NCBI RefSeq assembly: GCF_016598535.1
Contig: NZ_CP066779.1
Location: 6,074,053 to 6,138,052, forward strand
DNA from: Rhodococcus sp. P-2
GTDB lineage: Bacteria; Actinomycetota; Actinomycetes; Mycobacteriales; Mycobacteriaceae
Direction: 5' to 3'
DNA length: 64,000 nt
The stretch's first letter is position 1. Each line of letters starts with the position of its first letter. The notes below the pieces were generated by a model. The model saw nothing but the letters and a program-made list of their open reading frames with translations. It had not been told where the DNA came from and did not search any database. Both the position numbers and the translations under genes were made by a program. This document shows positions 1 to 8,734 of this stretch, in pieces.

Positions 1-512
1 GCCTCGATCTCCTTGCCGACGTACGGCTGGAGGTCGCGGACGCGACGCATTTCGACGAGCGAAGCGGGGAGGAAGCCACGAAGACCGATGTCAAGGATGA
101 GGCCGCCCTTGACGACCTCGATGACGGTGCCCTTGACGGCCTCGTCCTTCTCCTTGAGCTCCTCGATGGTGCCCCAGGCACGCTCGTACTGAGCGCGCTT
201 CTTCGACAGGATCAGTCGACCTTCTTTGTCCTCCTTGGTGAGGACGAGAGCCTCGACCGCATCTCCCACGGAGACGACCTCGTTGGGGTCGACGTCGTGC
301 TTGATGGAGAGCTCACGAGAAGGGATGACGCCTTCGGTCTTGTAACCGATGTCGAGCAGAACCTCGTCGCGGTCGACCTTGACGATGGTTCCTTCGACGA
401 TGTCACCATCGTTGAAGTACTTGATCGTGGCATCGATGGCGGCGAGGAAGTCCTCGGCGGAGCCAATGTCGTTAATGGCAACCTGCGGCGAGGTGACGGT
501 TGTGGAGGGCAT
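1..512 (-). CDS. rpsA: 30S ribosomal protein S1, N-terminal part (runs off the window)
   Basis: Ribosomal protein S1 binds mRNA on the 30S subunit through repeated S1 (OB-fold) domains. The visible 170 residues begin MPSTTVTSPQVA and contain the first S1 repeat (GDIVEGTIVKVDRDEVLLDI, then GYKTEGVIPSRELS) and the start of the second (VKGTVIEVVKGGLILDIG). The ATG at 512 is the natural start because it precedes the conserved actinobacterial N-terminus. The rest of the gene lies beyond base 1. Identification is firm from these repeats. Confidence 0.96.
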   Translation of the reverse strand, partial: MPSTTVTSPQVAINDIGSAEDFLAAIDATIKYFNDGDIVEGTIVKVDRDEVLLDIGYKTEGVIPSRELSIKHDVDPNEVVSVGDAVEALVLTKEDKEGRLILSKKRAQYERAWGTIEELKEKDEAVKGTVIEVVKGGLILDIGLRGFLPASLVEMRRVRDLQPYVGKEIE

Positions 513-849
513 ATGTTGAATTGCTCCGGACGAGTTGTGGTCGGTTGATGGATTTTGTCGGACGAGATGCGCAACTGTGGCGTACAAATGTTGGAAGTAC
601 TTTGTGAAGTACTTGATCGAAGTACCCAGCTGCATCAATTACGAACAACCGAATACCGGATCACATTCCACACCGCGGAAGCGCACCGCGAGCTCTCTCG
701 GTCCGACTGATTCCGAGACCTTGGTAAAGATCTCGTATAGACAATCGGTCGGATGACAGACACTCGCGTGAGTAAGACTACGCGTCGGCTATCTTGCCGG
801 GCAAACCCGGGTACCCTGCGCCCGCGTCACCCGTTCTACTGTGTTGTTC
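513..849. other. Divergent intergenic region, rpsA / methyltransferase
   Basis: This 337-base gap between divergent genes should hold the rpsA promoter and 5' leader and the promoter of the methyltransferase gene. No convincing ORF or RNA gene was found. The heptamer GAAGTAC occurs three times at 594-600, 606-612 and 619-625, spaced 12 and 13 bases apart, which is the only visible local repeat. Confidence 0.6.
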
Positions 850-1695
850 ATGTCTGACGAGCGCCATGCCGCCGCCAATTCCATTCTCGGTACCAGCGGC
901 GTCGGCCGGGTCCGTGTCGATTCGAGTGCCAGCGACCGCGCCAGCCGTGCGTGGTGGGACGCCGACGCCGACGATTACCACCGAACCCACGGCGAGTTTC
1001 TGGGCGTGAACAGCGCCGAAGGTGAATTCGTCTGGTGCCCCGAAGGGCTGCACGAGGGCGATCACCACCTGCTCGGCGACATAGTCGACAAAGACATATT
1101 GGAAGTGGGTTGCGGCTCGGCGCCGTGCGCCCGATGGCTCGCCGGACACGGTGCTCGGGCTGTCGGTCTCGACATCTCGATGGGGATGCTCGCCCGCGGG
1201 CAGGACGCGATGAATGCCGGCGGACCGGCAGTCCCGTTGATTCAGGCGAGTGCAGAACTCCTGCCGTTCGCCGACGAGAGTTTCGACATCGCCTGCTCGG
1301 CGTTCGGTGCTGTGCCGTTCGTGGCCGATTCGCAGCAGGTGATGAACGAAGTCGCCCGGGTTCTGCGGCCCGGCGGATCGTGGGTCTTTGCCGTCAACCA
1401 TCCGATCCGATGGATCTTCCCCGACGATCCCGGGCCAAAGGGCTTGACCGCGACCCTCCCCTACTTCGACCGCACCCCGTACGTCGAGGTCGACGACAAC
1501 GGAGTCCCCACCTACGTCGAGCATCACCGCACCATCGGCGACCGGGTTCGCGAGATCGTCGCGGCCGGACTCCAGGTCCGCGACATCATCGAGCCCGAAT
1601 GGCCGGAGTGGTTGGACCGCGAATGGGGACAGTGGAGTCCCCTGCGCGGCCAACTCTTTCCGGGCACTGCAATTTTCAGCGCCGTCAAACCCTGA
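850..1695 (+). CDS. Class I SAM-dependent methyltransferase
   Basis: Predicted soluble methyltransferase of 281 residues that uses S-adenosylmethionine; the acceptor is unknown. Motif I is the glycine-rich ILEVGCGSAP, followed by the acidic loop AVGLDISMGML and post-I/II elements (LPFADESFDIACSAFGAVPF, then VARVLRPGGSWVFAV). This order is typical of methyltransferase_11-type proteins. ATG 850 is preferred over the in-frame GTG at 841, nine bases earlier. It is transcribed away from rpsA, and its stop lies only 3 bases from the stop of the convergent ABC ATPase gene. Confidence 0.85.
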   Translation: MSDERHAAANSILGTSGVGRVRVDSSASDRASRAWWDADADDYHRTHGEFLGVNSAEGEFVWCPEGLHEGDHHLLGDIVDKDILEVGCGSAPCARWLAGHGARAVGLDISMGMLARGQDAMNAGGPAVPLIQASAELLPFADESFDIACSAFGAVPFVADSQQVMNEVARVLRPGGSWVFAVNHPIRWIFPDDPGPKGLTATLPYFDRTPYVEVDDNGVPTYVEHHRTIGDRVREIVAAGLQVRDIIEPEWPEWLDREWGQWSPLRGQLFPGTAIFSAVKP

Positions 1696-1698
1696 CGG

Positions 1699-2460
1699 CT
1701 ACAGCAGCTTCGACAGGAACGCCTTGGTCCGATCGTGCTGCGGATTGGCCAGGAGTTCCCGCGGCTCGCCTGCCTCGACCACAACTCCCCCGTCCATGAA
1801 CACCAACTGGTCTGCGACCTCGCGGGCGAAACCCATCTCGTGGGTGACGACCACCATCGTCATGCCTTCTTTGGCCAACTGCTTCATCACGGTGAGAACT
1901 TCACCGACGAGTTCGGGGTCGAGCGCGGACGTCGGCTCGTCGAACAGCATGAGCTTCGGGTCCATCGCGAGAGCGCGAGCGATGGCAACTCTTTGCTGCT
2001 GACCGCCCGACAACTGGGCCGGGTAGGCGTTGGCTTTGGCGCTCAACCCGACCTGATCGAGGAGATCCTTCGCGCGTTCGACGGCCTTCTTCTTACTGAC
2101 GCGCTTGACCTGCGTCGGCGCTTCGATGATGTTCTCGAGAGCGGTGCGGTGCGGAAACAGATTGAAGTGCTGAAACACCATCCCGATGTCGCGGCGTTGT
2201 TTGGCCGCTGCTCGTGGGTGCAGTTCGTACAGTTTGCCGTTCTTCTCCGAGTAGCCCACCAGGTCGCCGTCGACGTACAGTCGGCCGGCGTTGACCTGCT
2301 CGAGGTGATTGATGCAGCGCAAGAACGTCGACTTGCCCGAACCGGACGGCCCGACGAGGCACAGGACCTGGCCGGGGTCGATCTCGAGCGAGATCCCTTT
2401 CAGGACCTCCACTGCGCCGAAGTTCTTACAAACTCGGTCTGCTTTCACCATCGGTGTCAT
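1699..2460 (-). CDS. Polar amino-acid ABC transporter, ATP-binding subunit
   Basis: ATPase of 253 residues that drives a polar amino-acid (HAAT/GlnQ-type) importer. It shows Walker [10 protein letters not shown], signature LSGGQQQR, Walker [15 protein letters not shown] and the switch histidine in [10 protein letters not shown]. The start ATG overlaps the permease stop (ATGA at 2457-2460), so translation is probably coupled. A longer reading to 2634 only covers permease sequence in another frame. The operon order is binding protein, permease, ATPase. Substrate is not resolved from sequence. Confidence 0.93.
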   Translation of the reverse strand: MTPMVKADRVCKNFGAVEVLKGISLEIDPGQVLCLVGPSGSGKSTFLRCINHLEQVNAGRLYVDGDLVGYSEKNGKLYELHPRAAAKQRRDIGMVFQHFNLFPHRTALENIIEAPTQVKRVSKKKAVERAKDLLDQVGLSAKANAYPAQLSGGQQQRVAIARALAMDPKLMLFDEPTSALDPELVGEVLTVMKQLAKEGMTMVVVTHEMGFAREVADQLVFMDGGVVVEAGEPRELLANPQHDRTKAFLSKLL

Positions 2461-3413
2461 TTGCGTTCTCCTCCGGGGGTATCCGGAAGCGTTTCCACTA
2501 CCGTAGCTTTGCCTTGAGCGTCGGCGAGTGCCTGAAGTTGGCGCGTGGTCAGCACACGTGAAGCGCCCTTCGAGTAATGCCGCTCGACGTAGTACTGCCC
2601 GATCATGAGCACGCTGGTGATTGCGAGATACCACGTAGCTGCGACCATCAACAACGGAATCGGCTCGAAGTTCGCGCCCGATATGTCACGCGCGCGGCCG
2701 TACAGCTCGTAGCTGTAAGGGACCGCCGTCACCAGCGATGTCGTCTTGAGCATGCTGATCACTTCGTTGCCGGTCGGCGGGATAATCACGCGCATTGCCT
2801 GCGGCAGCACCGTTCGACGCATCGTCTGACTCCACGTCATACCCAATGCAACAGATGCTTCGGTCTGGCCCTCGTTGACCGAACTCACGCCGGCACGGAC
2901 GATCTCGGCCATGTAGGCGGCCTCGTTCAATGCCAAACCGATCACCGCAAACAGAAACGCTGCCTGCAAGTCCTGGAGATTGATGTGCGCGAACTGATGC
3001 ACGAAGGGGATGCCGAGATCGATGCTCTTGTAGATCGACGGAAACAAGCCCCAGAAGACCAACTGGACGTACACCGGGGTGCCGCGAAAGATCCACAGAT
3101 AACCCCAGGCAGCGGCGCGAAGCACCGGATTGGGAGAGAGTCGCATCACTGCCAGAATCACGCCGAGGACGATTGCGATCACCATTGCCAGCACCGTGAG
3201 CTGGATCGTTGTCCACGCACCTGCGGAAATACGTTTGTCGAACAAGTACTGACCGTAAGTCCCCCACGCAAATGCTTCGTTGGTCGCCGCGCCGTAAACG
3301 AAGAGTCCGAAGAGGACCACGACGACCACCGCGGCGATCCAACGACCAGGCCTACGTAGTGGGATCGCCTTGATCGGCACCGGATCGCCGGTCTCAGTTG
3401 TTGTCATGTTCAT
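2457..3413 (-). CDS. Polar amino-acid ABC transporter, permease
   Basis: Inner-membrane permease of 318 residues, HisM/GlnP-type. The N-terminus holds a first membrane helix ([19 protein letters not shown]). The core has [20 protein letters not shown] and the EAA-loop region around [22 protein letters not shown], which contacts the ATPase. The C-terminal tail of about 40 residues is hydrophilic. It overlaps the upstream binding-protein stop by one base (TGATG) and the downstream ATPase start by four, a tight three-gene operon. Confidence 0.93.
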   Translation of the reverse strand: MNMTTTETGDPVPIKAIPLRRPGRWIAAVVVVVLFGLFVYGAATNEAFAWGTYGQYLFDKRISAGAWTTIQLTVLAMVIAIVLGVILAVMRLSPNPVLRAAAWGYLWIFRGTPVYVQLVFWGLFPSIYKSIDLGIPFVHQFAHINLQDLQAAFLFAVIGLALNEAAYMAEIVRAGVSSVNEGQTEASVALGMTWSQTMRRTVLPQAMRVIIPPTGNEVISMLKTTSLVTAVPYSYELYGRARDISGANFEPIPLLMVAATWYLAITSVLMIGQYYVERHYSKGASRVLTTRQLQALADAQGKATVVETLPDTPGGERK

Positions 3414-4327
3414 CAGCTCTCCGCGCCGTTGATCTTGGATACTTCGATGACGCCGGCCTCGACACTCCAGGTCTGCGCGATCTGTTGATAGACGCCGTTG
3501 TCGATCAGATACTGCATTGCCTGCTGCAGGGCGGGTCCAAGGGCGGAACCCTTCACGATCGGCCAGCCGTAAGGCGCCGAATCAAAGGGTTCTCCCGCAG
3601 CTTCCATCCGGCCCTTGCTCCGTTTGATCGCATAGCCGGTCACTGGCGAATCAGCGGACAGCGCGTCGACTCGACCGAGAATGAGCGCGTTGGCCGCGTC
3701 GTCCTGGCTGTCGTACTTGATCTTGTCGATCGGGGGCTTGCCCTCGGCCACGCATGCCTCGCTCTTGGCAGGCACCTCGTCGATGTCCTCGGTGGTCGTG
3801 GTCTGCACCGCCACTCGCAGCCCGCATGCGTTGTTCGGATCGACTGGCTTGTCCGGCCGTTGCGCCCACTGGATACCCGCGCTGTAGTACGTGACGAAGT
3901 CGACCGTCTTCTCGCGCTCCTTGGAGTCGGTGAACGAGGACATGCCGAGGTCGTAACTTCCAGACTGGATAGCGGGGATGATCTTGTCGAAGTCGGCTTG
4001 GTTGAAGACAGCTTCGACCCCGAGCACGGCGGCAACGGCATTCATCAGGTCGACGTCGAAACCGACGATCTTGCCATTCTCGTCTTTGAATTCGTTTGGG
4101 GCGTACGGAATGTTGACGCCGACCTGCAGCTTGCCCGAATCCGTGACCTTGGGCGGCAGAAGTGCGGCGATCTCGGGCACCTTCTGGATATCGAGCGGCG
4201 GTCCTTCGGGAACGAGACCCTCGTTGTTGGTGACACATCCGCCGCACAGTGCGACGATCAAGCCCACCAACAGGACTCGCACCACGTTGGCGCGCAAACG
4301 CCCGCCGCTGCTCGAGCCATAACTCAC
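3413..4327 (-). CDS. Amino-acid ABC transporter substrate-binding lipoprotein
   Basis: Extracytoplasmic solute-binding protein of family 3 (about 304 residues). The signal peptide ends in the lipobox LCGGC, so it is a predicted lipoprotein anchored to the membrane outer face. The mature part has the SBP_bac_3 features LQVGVNIPYAPNEFKDENGKI and GFDVDLMNAVAAVLG, followed by a second lobe. GTG 4327 is chosen because it gives a normal signal peptide; the GTG at 4381 would add 18 residues with three acidic side chains, which is less likely. First gene of the transporter operon. Confidence 0.88.
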   Translation of the reverse strand: MSYGSSSGGRLRANVVRVLLVGLIVALCGGCVTNNEGLVPEGPPLDIQKVPEIAALLPPKVTDSGKLQVGVNIPYAPNEFKDENGKIVGFDVDLMNAVAAVLGVEAVFNQADFDKIIPAIQSGSYDLGMSSFTDSKEREKTVDFVTYYSAGIQWAQRPDKPVDPNNACGLRVAVQTTTTEDIDEVPAKSEACVAEGKPPIDKIKYDSQDDAANALILGRVDALSADSPVTGYAIKRSKGRMEAAGEPFDSAPYGWPIVKGSALGPALQQAMQYLIDNGVYQQIAQTWSVEAGVIEVSKINGAES

Positions 4328-4491
4328 GCCACGAGGCCTTGGTGCCCGTGCGTTTTCATCGACCACGACTCTGCTCTCCACTCGTCGATCGCCGCACTTG
4401 CAACGTCCATCCGAAATTCAGTCGAACGGTAGGTTACGGCAGGAGTTCCACCGTCGCCGACTTCGCAAGATTCCGGCCTGTCGTACAAGAA

Positions 4492-5589
4492 TCAGCGACG
4501 CAGAGTGTGTGCGTACACGACTTCGGAAAATTCGCTGGTCGATGCCAAACCGCCGAGGTCGGCGGTCGCGATGCCCGACGCGATGGTCGTGCGAACGGCA
4601 TCTGAAATCCGGCGTGCTGCCGCAGACAACAACCGATCTCCCCGTGCATCACCGAGCCAGTCGAGCATCATCGCGCTGGAGAGGAACAGTGCCGTCGGGT
4701 TCGCCCGGTTCTTCCCGGCGATGTCGGGTGCTGCACCATGCGCAGCCTGAGCCATGACCTGTGTCTCGGAAGCGTTGATCGACGGCGCGGTTCCGAGTGA
4801 ACCGGACAGCTCGCCCGCCAGATCGGACAGAATGTCGCCGAACATGTTTTCGGTCACCACGACATCGAAGTCGCCGCCGCGCCGAACCAGGTGCGCCGCC
4901 ATCGCGTCGACGTGCTCGTCGTCGACGACCACGTGTGGGAACTCTGCGGCGACGGTTCTGCAGGCGTCGCGGAAGAGGCCGGTGGTCAGCGTGAGGACGT
5001 TCGCCTTGTGGACGATCGTGACGTGACTGCGCCGACGCGACGCCAACGCGAAGGCAGTGCGTGCGATCCGTTCACACGCACTGCGGGTGAACACACCGAC
5101 GGCCAGCGCGATGTCGGGCGTCGGCATGAATTCGCCGCTGCCGACCGCCATGTTCCGATCCGCGTACAACCCCTCGGTGTTCTCGCGGACGATCACCAGA
5201 TCCATGTCGGGGACCATCGCCTTGACGCCGGGGAACGCTGCTGCCGGTCGGATGTTCGCGAACAACTCGAACTTCTTCCGGATGACGCCACCGGGGGTGA
5301 GTTGTCCGCGAAACCTCTCGGGATACGACGCGCTGTCATGGGGTCCGAGGATCCAGCCCTGCAGCTGCCCCAACGCATCGATGGTCTCGTCGGGAATCGG
5401 CGTGCCATGAGTGTCGATGGCTGCATTCCCGAGCGGAAGCTCGACCCACTCGACGGGAGGAGCATGAACCGATGACAGCGCCGCATCCACGATCTGCCGT
5501 GTCGCCGGGACGATTTCGTGGCCGATTCCGTCGCCGTGCATGAGTCCCAGCCGCATGGCCGGAGTACCGATTGCGCTCGCACCTGTCAT
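4492..5589 (-). CDS. Isocitrate/isopropylmalate dehydrogenase family protein
   Basis: NAD(P)-dependent decarboxylating beta-hydroxyacid dehydrogenase of about 365 residues. Family features are HGDGIGHEIV at the N-terminus, the substrate loop VRENTEGLYADR, VTIVHKANVLTLTTGLF, and the metal-binding region VTENMFGDILSDLAGEL followed by AQAAHGAAPDIAGKNRANPTA. Whether it acts on isopropylmalate, tartrate or another acid cannot be told here, and no leu genes are adjacent. Several starts are possible (5607, 5589, 5556); 5589 is used. Its 5' end is 20 bases from the start of the divergent 2H phosphoesterase. Confidence 0.85.
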   Translation of the reverse strand: MTGASAIGTPAMRLGLMHGDGIGHEIVPATRQIVDAALSSVHAPPVEWVELPLGNAAIDTHGTPIPDETIDALGQLQGWILGPHDSASYPERFRGQLTPGGVIRKKFELFANIRPAAAFPGVKAMVPDMDLVIVRENTEGLYADRNMAVGSGEFMPTPDIALAVGVFTRSACERIARTAFALASRRRSHVTIVHKANVLTLTTGLFRDACRTVAAEFPHVVVDDEHVDAMAAHLVRRGGDFDVVVTENMFGDILSDLAGELSGSLGTAPSINASETQVMAQAAHGAAPDIAGKNRANPTALFLSSAMMLDWLGDARGDRLLSAAARRISDAVRTTIASGIATADLGGLASTSEFSEVVYAHTLRR

Positions 5590-5608
5590 CAGGCAATCAT
5601 TGCTCACC

Positions 5609-6130
5609 ATGGTCCAGTCGGTGGAATTGCTCCTCGATCCGGCGAGCGAGTCGGCAGTCCGAGCACAATGGCAGCTTCTCGCCGACGCCGGACTACCAAG
5701 TCAGGCGTCCCATCACGGCCCGTCCAACCGCCCGCACATAACGCTGTTCGTCGCCCGCGAGATCCCCGCGGAGATCGACGAACAGTTGAAACGGCGCTTC
5801 TCGGCCCCGGACTTCGAAGTCCGACTCGGCGGCTACGTCGTGTTCGGCGGCAAGCAGATGGTCTTGGCGCGCTCGGTCATTCCTTCGCGCGCGCTCCTTC
5901 ACCTGCACCGGGAAATAGCCGAAGCCACAGCTGGCTCGACGGCACTTCCCGCCCACGTCGAGCCCGGCGGGTGGACGCCGCATGTGACGCTCGCCCGACG
6001 CGTCGAACCTGCACGTCTGGGTGAAGCCATCGGCTTGGTCGGTACCGACGTGATTCTCGGGCACAGCGGCGCGATCAGGCGCTGGGACGGTGAACGGAAG
6101 ACGGAATGGTTACTGACGCCGCCGCTGTGA
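5609..6130 (+). CDS. 2'-5' RNA ligase / 2H phosphoesterase family protein
   Basis: A 173-residue 2H-fold protein. The two HxT motifs that define the family are seen as RPHITLFVA in the first half and TPHVTLARR in the second. Members act on 2',5' or cyclic phosphodiester bonds in RNA or nucleotides; the bacterial substrate is usually unknown. The ATG at 5609 starts a MVQSVELLLDP strand typical of the fold. The 3' end overlaps the convergent EamA transporter gene by 56 bases. Confidence 0.85.
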   Translation: MVQSVELLLDPASESAVRAQWQLLADAGLPSQASHHGPSNRPHITLFVAREIPAEIDEQLKRRFSAPDFEVRLGGYVVFGGKQMVLARSVIPSRALLHLHREIAEATAGSTALPAHVEPGGWTPHVTLARRVEPARLGEAIGLVGTDVILGHSGAIRRWDGERKTEWLLTPPL

Positions 6131-7004
6131 CAGAGCGGGTTGCACGTCGGGTCACCAGGATTCCCGCGATCACCGCCAGCGCACCAACCGGCTGATTCCA
6201 GCCAACGCCTTCGTCCAACACGATTGCGCCGAGCGCGACGCCCACCACTGGACTGAGGTAAGTGACGGTGGACGCCGCTGTCGGCCCCCACCCGCGAACG
6301 ACGTTGGTGTTCCAGATGAATGCGAGTCCGGTCCCCAGTGCGCCCAGTGCGATCATCGACAAGACAACTGCCGGCGTGAGGTGCATCGGCGTGCTTGCGA
6401 CGATCGGAGAGGCCAGAACCATCACGAAAGCGCCGATACTGATCTGCATAAGCGCGACCGCACGAGTGTCGACACCGAGCGGAAGCACGAAACGTCTGAG
6501 GTAGACAAACGAAATGCCGTACGACGCAGTCGCTCCCAGGCAAGCGACCTGAGCACTCACACTTCCGGCGACGCCGAGATTCCACGGCGCCAACACGATC
6601 AGCACTCCACCGAATCCGAGAAGCAACCCCAGCGACTTGTATCGCGTCAGCGTTTCCCCCGGCAGAAAGGCAAGGGAGACAGCCATTGTCATCAGCGGCG
6701 TGGTGGCGTTGTAGATGCTCGCGAGCCCCGAGGACATGTTCTGCTCCGCCCAACTGAACAGCAGCCATGGCACGATGCATTGCGTCGCTGCGAGAAGCGC
6801 CATGTGCTTCCAGACGCGAAATTCCCGCGGTAGGCCGATCCGGCTGACCGCTGACACGAGAATCAGCGCGAGCGCACCGAAGACCAAGCGCCACAGAACC
6901 ACCTGCGTGAAGGACAGACCTTCGAGCCCGATCTTCATGAAGAGGAAACTGGCTCCCCACACCAGCGCAGCTGCGGTGTATTGAATGGCCAGACTTGCCC
7001 TCAA
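6075..7004 (-). CDS. EamA/DMT-family transporter
   Basis: Predicted 10-helix drug/metabolite exporter of about 309 residues built from two EamA repeats; the N-terminal repeat contains AALVWGASFLFMKIG and the C-terminal repeat ALGTGLAFIWNTNVV and YLSPVVGVALGAIVLDE. A TTG at 7004 is chosen as start. It fits the family length, has GGAG ten bases upstream, and overlaps the stop of the preceding small ORF as TTGA. The longer reading to 7208 runs through the promoter region. Export substrate unknown; probably controlled with the divergent GlxA-type gene. Confidence 0.85.
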   Translation of the reverse strand: MRASLAIQYTAAALVWGASFLFMKIGLEGLSFTQVVLWRLVFGALALILVSAVSRIGLPREFRVWKHMALLAATQCIVPWLLFSWAEQNMSSGLASIYNATTPLMTMAVSLAFLPGETLTRYKSLGLLLGFGGVLIVLAPWNLGVAGSVSAQVACLGATASYGISFVYLRRFVLPLGVDTRAVALMQISIGAFVMVLASPIVASTPMHLTPAVVLSMIALGALGTGLAFIWNTNVVRGWGPTAASTVTYLSPVVGVALGAIVLDEGVGWNQPVGALAVIAGILVTRRATRSVTAAASVTIPSSVHRPSA

Positions 7005-7117
7005 AGGGTGAAGTCTCCATGCGGACTGACATCGTGACGAGTGTCGGGTGTGCGTCCGGCAAGAGCTAGTACGTTCAGGACCAGTAGGACCAGGAGGCTG
7101 ACGACGATGATTGCCAT
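7001..7117 (-). CDS. Small single-span membrane protein upstream of EamA
   Basis: A 38-residue ORF starting MAIIVVSLLVLLVLNVLALA, one strong hydrophobic helix, followed by a polar tail (GRTPDTRHDVSPHGDFTL). AGG lies 8 bases before the ATG. Its TGA overlaps the TTG start of the transporter (TTGA at 7001-7004), the arrangement of translationally coupled genes. It could be a transporter accessory subunit or a leader whose translation feeds the exporter. No family is recognised. Reality is inferred from the overlap and the clean helix. Confidence 0.6.
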   Translation of the reverse strand: MAIIVVSLLVLLVLNVLALAGRTPDTRHDVSPHGDFTL

Positions 7118-7151
7118 GTGTACAGCCTGACGGAATGTCCGACACAGCAAT

Positions 7152-7210
7152 AGTGGCAGAAAAGCCAGACTTGGACGATTTTCTGCCACTTCGCCCTTTT
7201 TCTGTCACAC
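7152..7210. promoter_or_regulatory. Putative operator between EamA operon and glxA-type regulator
   Basis: A perfect 12-bp inverted repeat, AGTGGCAGAAAA at 7152-7163 and TTTTCTGCCACT at 7179-7190, is separated by 15 bases. A third, similar half-site, TTTTTCTGTCAC, follows at 7196-7207 and ends 10 bases before the regulator start. AraC-type activators commonly bind such spaced half-sites, so this is the likely control region for both divergent units. Confidence 0.6.
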
Positions 7211-7217
7211 TCGAAAG

Positions 7218-8213
7218 ATGCTCGCGAAAGTGGTGGTCCCACTGATGCCGATGACCGAGGCGTTCGAACTCGGTGTGGCATGTGAAGTATTCGGCTTCGA
7301 CCGATCCGACGACGGCCTCCCGACTTACGACTTCTCTCTGATCGCCGCTGTTCCGGGCCCGATCCGAACGCGCTTCGGCTACACCATCGATGTTCCGTAC
7401 AACCTCGATTCCCTCGACGACGCCGATCTCATCGTCGTTTCCGCCGGCGGAACCTACGACGCAGGCGACGCCTACATGTGTTCACCGAGTCCCGACTCGA
7501 GTGTCGATCCCCTGTTGGTCAAACTGCGTGAGGCTGTAGCCCGCGGCGCCAAGGTGGCCAGCCTGTGCACCGGAGCGTTCGTCCTCGGGGCGGCAGGACT
7601 CCTGGACGGCAAGCGATGCACGACGCATTGGCGTCACGCAGAAAGGCTGGCGCAGACGTATCCGGAAGCCAAGGTCGATCCGGACGTGCTGTACGTGGAC
7701 GAGGATCCGGTGTTCACCAGCGCAGGCACTGCGGCAGGAATCGACTTGTGCCTGCACATCGTGCGGAAGGAACAGGGTTCTCGCGTGGCCAACGGCATCG
7801 CGAGACGGATGGTGGTGCCACCCCACCGCGACGGTGGGCAGGCCCAGTACGTCGCCACTCCCCTCACCTCGACGCCGAGTGCAACCCTTGCTCCACTCCT
7901 CGACTGGATGACGGAGAATCTCGCCCTCGATCTCACTGTCGGTATGGTCGCGGCCCGAGCGAACATGTCCGCTCGCACGTTTGCCCGCCGTTTCCAAGCG
8001 GAAACGGGAACGACTCCCGCCCGATGGCTCAGTGATCAGCGGGTACTGGCCGCCCAGCAACTCCTGGAGAATTCGGATCTCTCCGTCGACGTCATCGCAG
8101 AACGCGTCGGTTTCGGCGGCGGCGCCGTGCTTCGCCAGCACTTCATCCGGCTTCGCTGCACCACGCCCCAGGCCTACCGCCGGACGTTTCGGGCGACCGA
8201 GAACGCAAGCTGA
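7218..8213 (+). CDS. GlxA-family transcriptional regulator (DJ-1/PfpI + AraC HTH)
   Basis: Regulator of 331 residues. Residues 1-180 form a DJ-1/PfpI-like amidotransferase domain (LIVVSAGGTY and the nucleophile-elbow-like VASLCTGAFVLGAAGLLDG). Residues about 220-325 form the AraC-type DNA-binding domain with two helix-turn-helix units (VAARANMSARTFARRFQ and DVIAERVGFGGGAVLRQHF). The N-terminal domain usually senses a small metabolite. It is divergent from the small ORF/EamA operon, with repeats between them suited to its binding, so the exporter is its probable target. Confidence 0.92.
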   Translation: MLAKVVVPLMPMTEAFELGVACEVFGFDRSDDGLPTYDFSLIAAVPGPIRTRFGYTIDVPYNLDSLDDADLIVVSAGGTYDAGDAYMCSPSPDSSVDPLLVKLREAVARGAKVASLCTGAFVLGAAGLLDGKRCTTHWRHAERLAQTYPEAKVDPDVLYVDEDPVFTSAGTAAGIDLCLHIVRKEQGSRVANGIARRMVVPPHRDGGQAQYVATPLTSTPSATLAPLLDWMTENLALDLTVGMVAARANMSARTFARRFQAETGTTPARWLSDQRVLAAQQLLENSDLSVDVIAERVGFGGGAVLRQHFIRLRCTTPQAYRRTFRATENAS

Positions 8214-8287
8214 AAACGGCTCAGGGAAGAATCAGCGGTTCCGGGGCGTTGCACACACCAACAGCCCGCACAATGGAAAGGACCCCT

Positions 8288-8659
8288 GTGGCCACCCAGA
8301 CACTCACCCAGCAGAACTTCGACGAAACGATCAACGGCAGCGACGTGGTCCTCGTGGACTTCTGGGCCTCCTGGTGCGGCCCGTGCCGCCAGTTCGCGCC
8401 TACGTTCGAAGCCTCTTCGGAGAAGCACGCCGACGTCGTACACGCAAAGGTCGACACCGAGGCCGAGCAGGGAATCGCTGCGGCCGCCAACATCCGCTCG
8501 ATCCCCACGATCATGGCTTTCCGCGAAGGCGTGCTCGTGTTCAACCAGGCCGGCGCTCTTCCCGCCGCTCAGCTCGAAGAGCTCGTCACTCAGGTCAAGG
8601 CACTCGACATGGACGAGGTCCGCAAGCAGATCGCAGAGCAGACCGCTTCAGCTGAATAG
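8288..8659 (+). CDS. Thioredoxin family protein
   Basis: A 123-residue cytoplasmic thiol-disulfide oxidoreductase with the active site WCGPC in VDFWASWCGPCRQFAP and the cis-proline region SIPTIMAF. The GTG at 8288 is chosen because AAAGGA lies five bases upstream; an ATG 15 bases earlier would swallow this ribosome-binding site. The C-terminus extends about 15 residues past the core fold (DEVRKQIAEQTASAE). A strong hairpin terminator follows. Confidence 0.92.
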   Translation: MATQTLTQQNFDETINGSDVVLVDFWASWCGPCRQFAPTFEASSEKHADVVHAKVDTEAEQGIAAAANIRSIPTIMAFREGVLVFNQAGALPAAQLEELVTQVKALDMDEVRKQIAEQTASAE

Positions 8660-8663
8660 CGAA

Positions 8664-8708
8664 AGAGAGCGCGCTCTGAATCGAATTCGATTCGGAGCGC
8701 GCTCTTTT
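8664..8708. terminator. Bidirectional intrinsic terminator, thioredoxin / polA
   Basis: An 18-bp stem (8666-8683 with 8688-8705, one G-T pair) closed by an AATT loop is followed by TTTT on the plus strand and preceded by AAA, giving a T-run on the minus strand as well. It separates two convergent genes. Confidence 0.88.
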
Positions 8709-8734
8709 CGTGGCCAGACTGTCTTGAAGCCGAC

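Noticed and set aside
778..1653. 291-residue minus-strand ORF
   Set aside because: Antisense to the methyltransferase gene, which carries clear SAM-binding motifs; the opposite frame has none.
4249..4757. Small ORFs between the ABC binding protein and the dehydrogenase gene
   Set aside because: They mostly overlap the coding ends of the flanking genes; composition is Arg-rich and no ribosome-binding site or conserved segment is visible.
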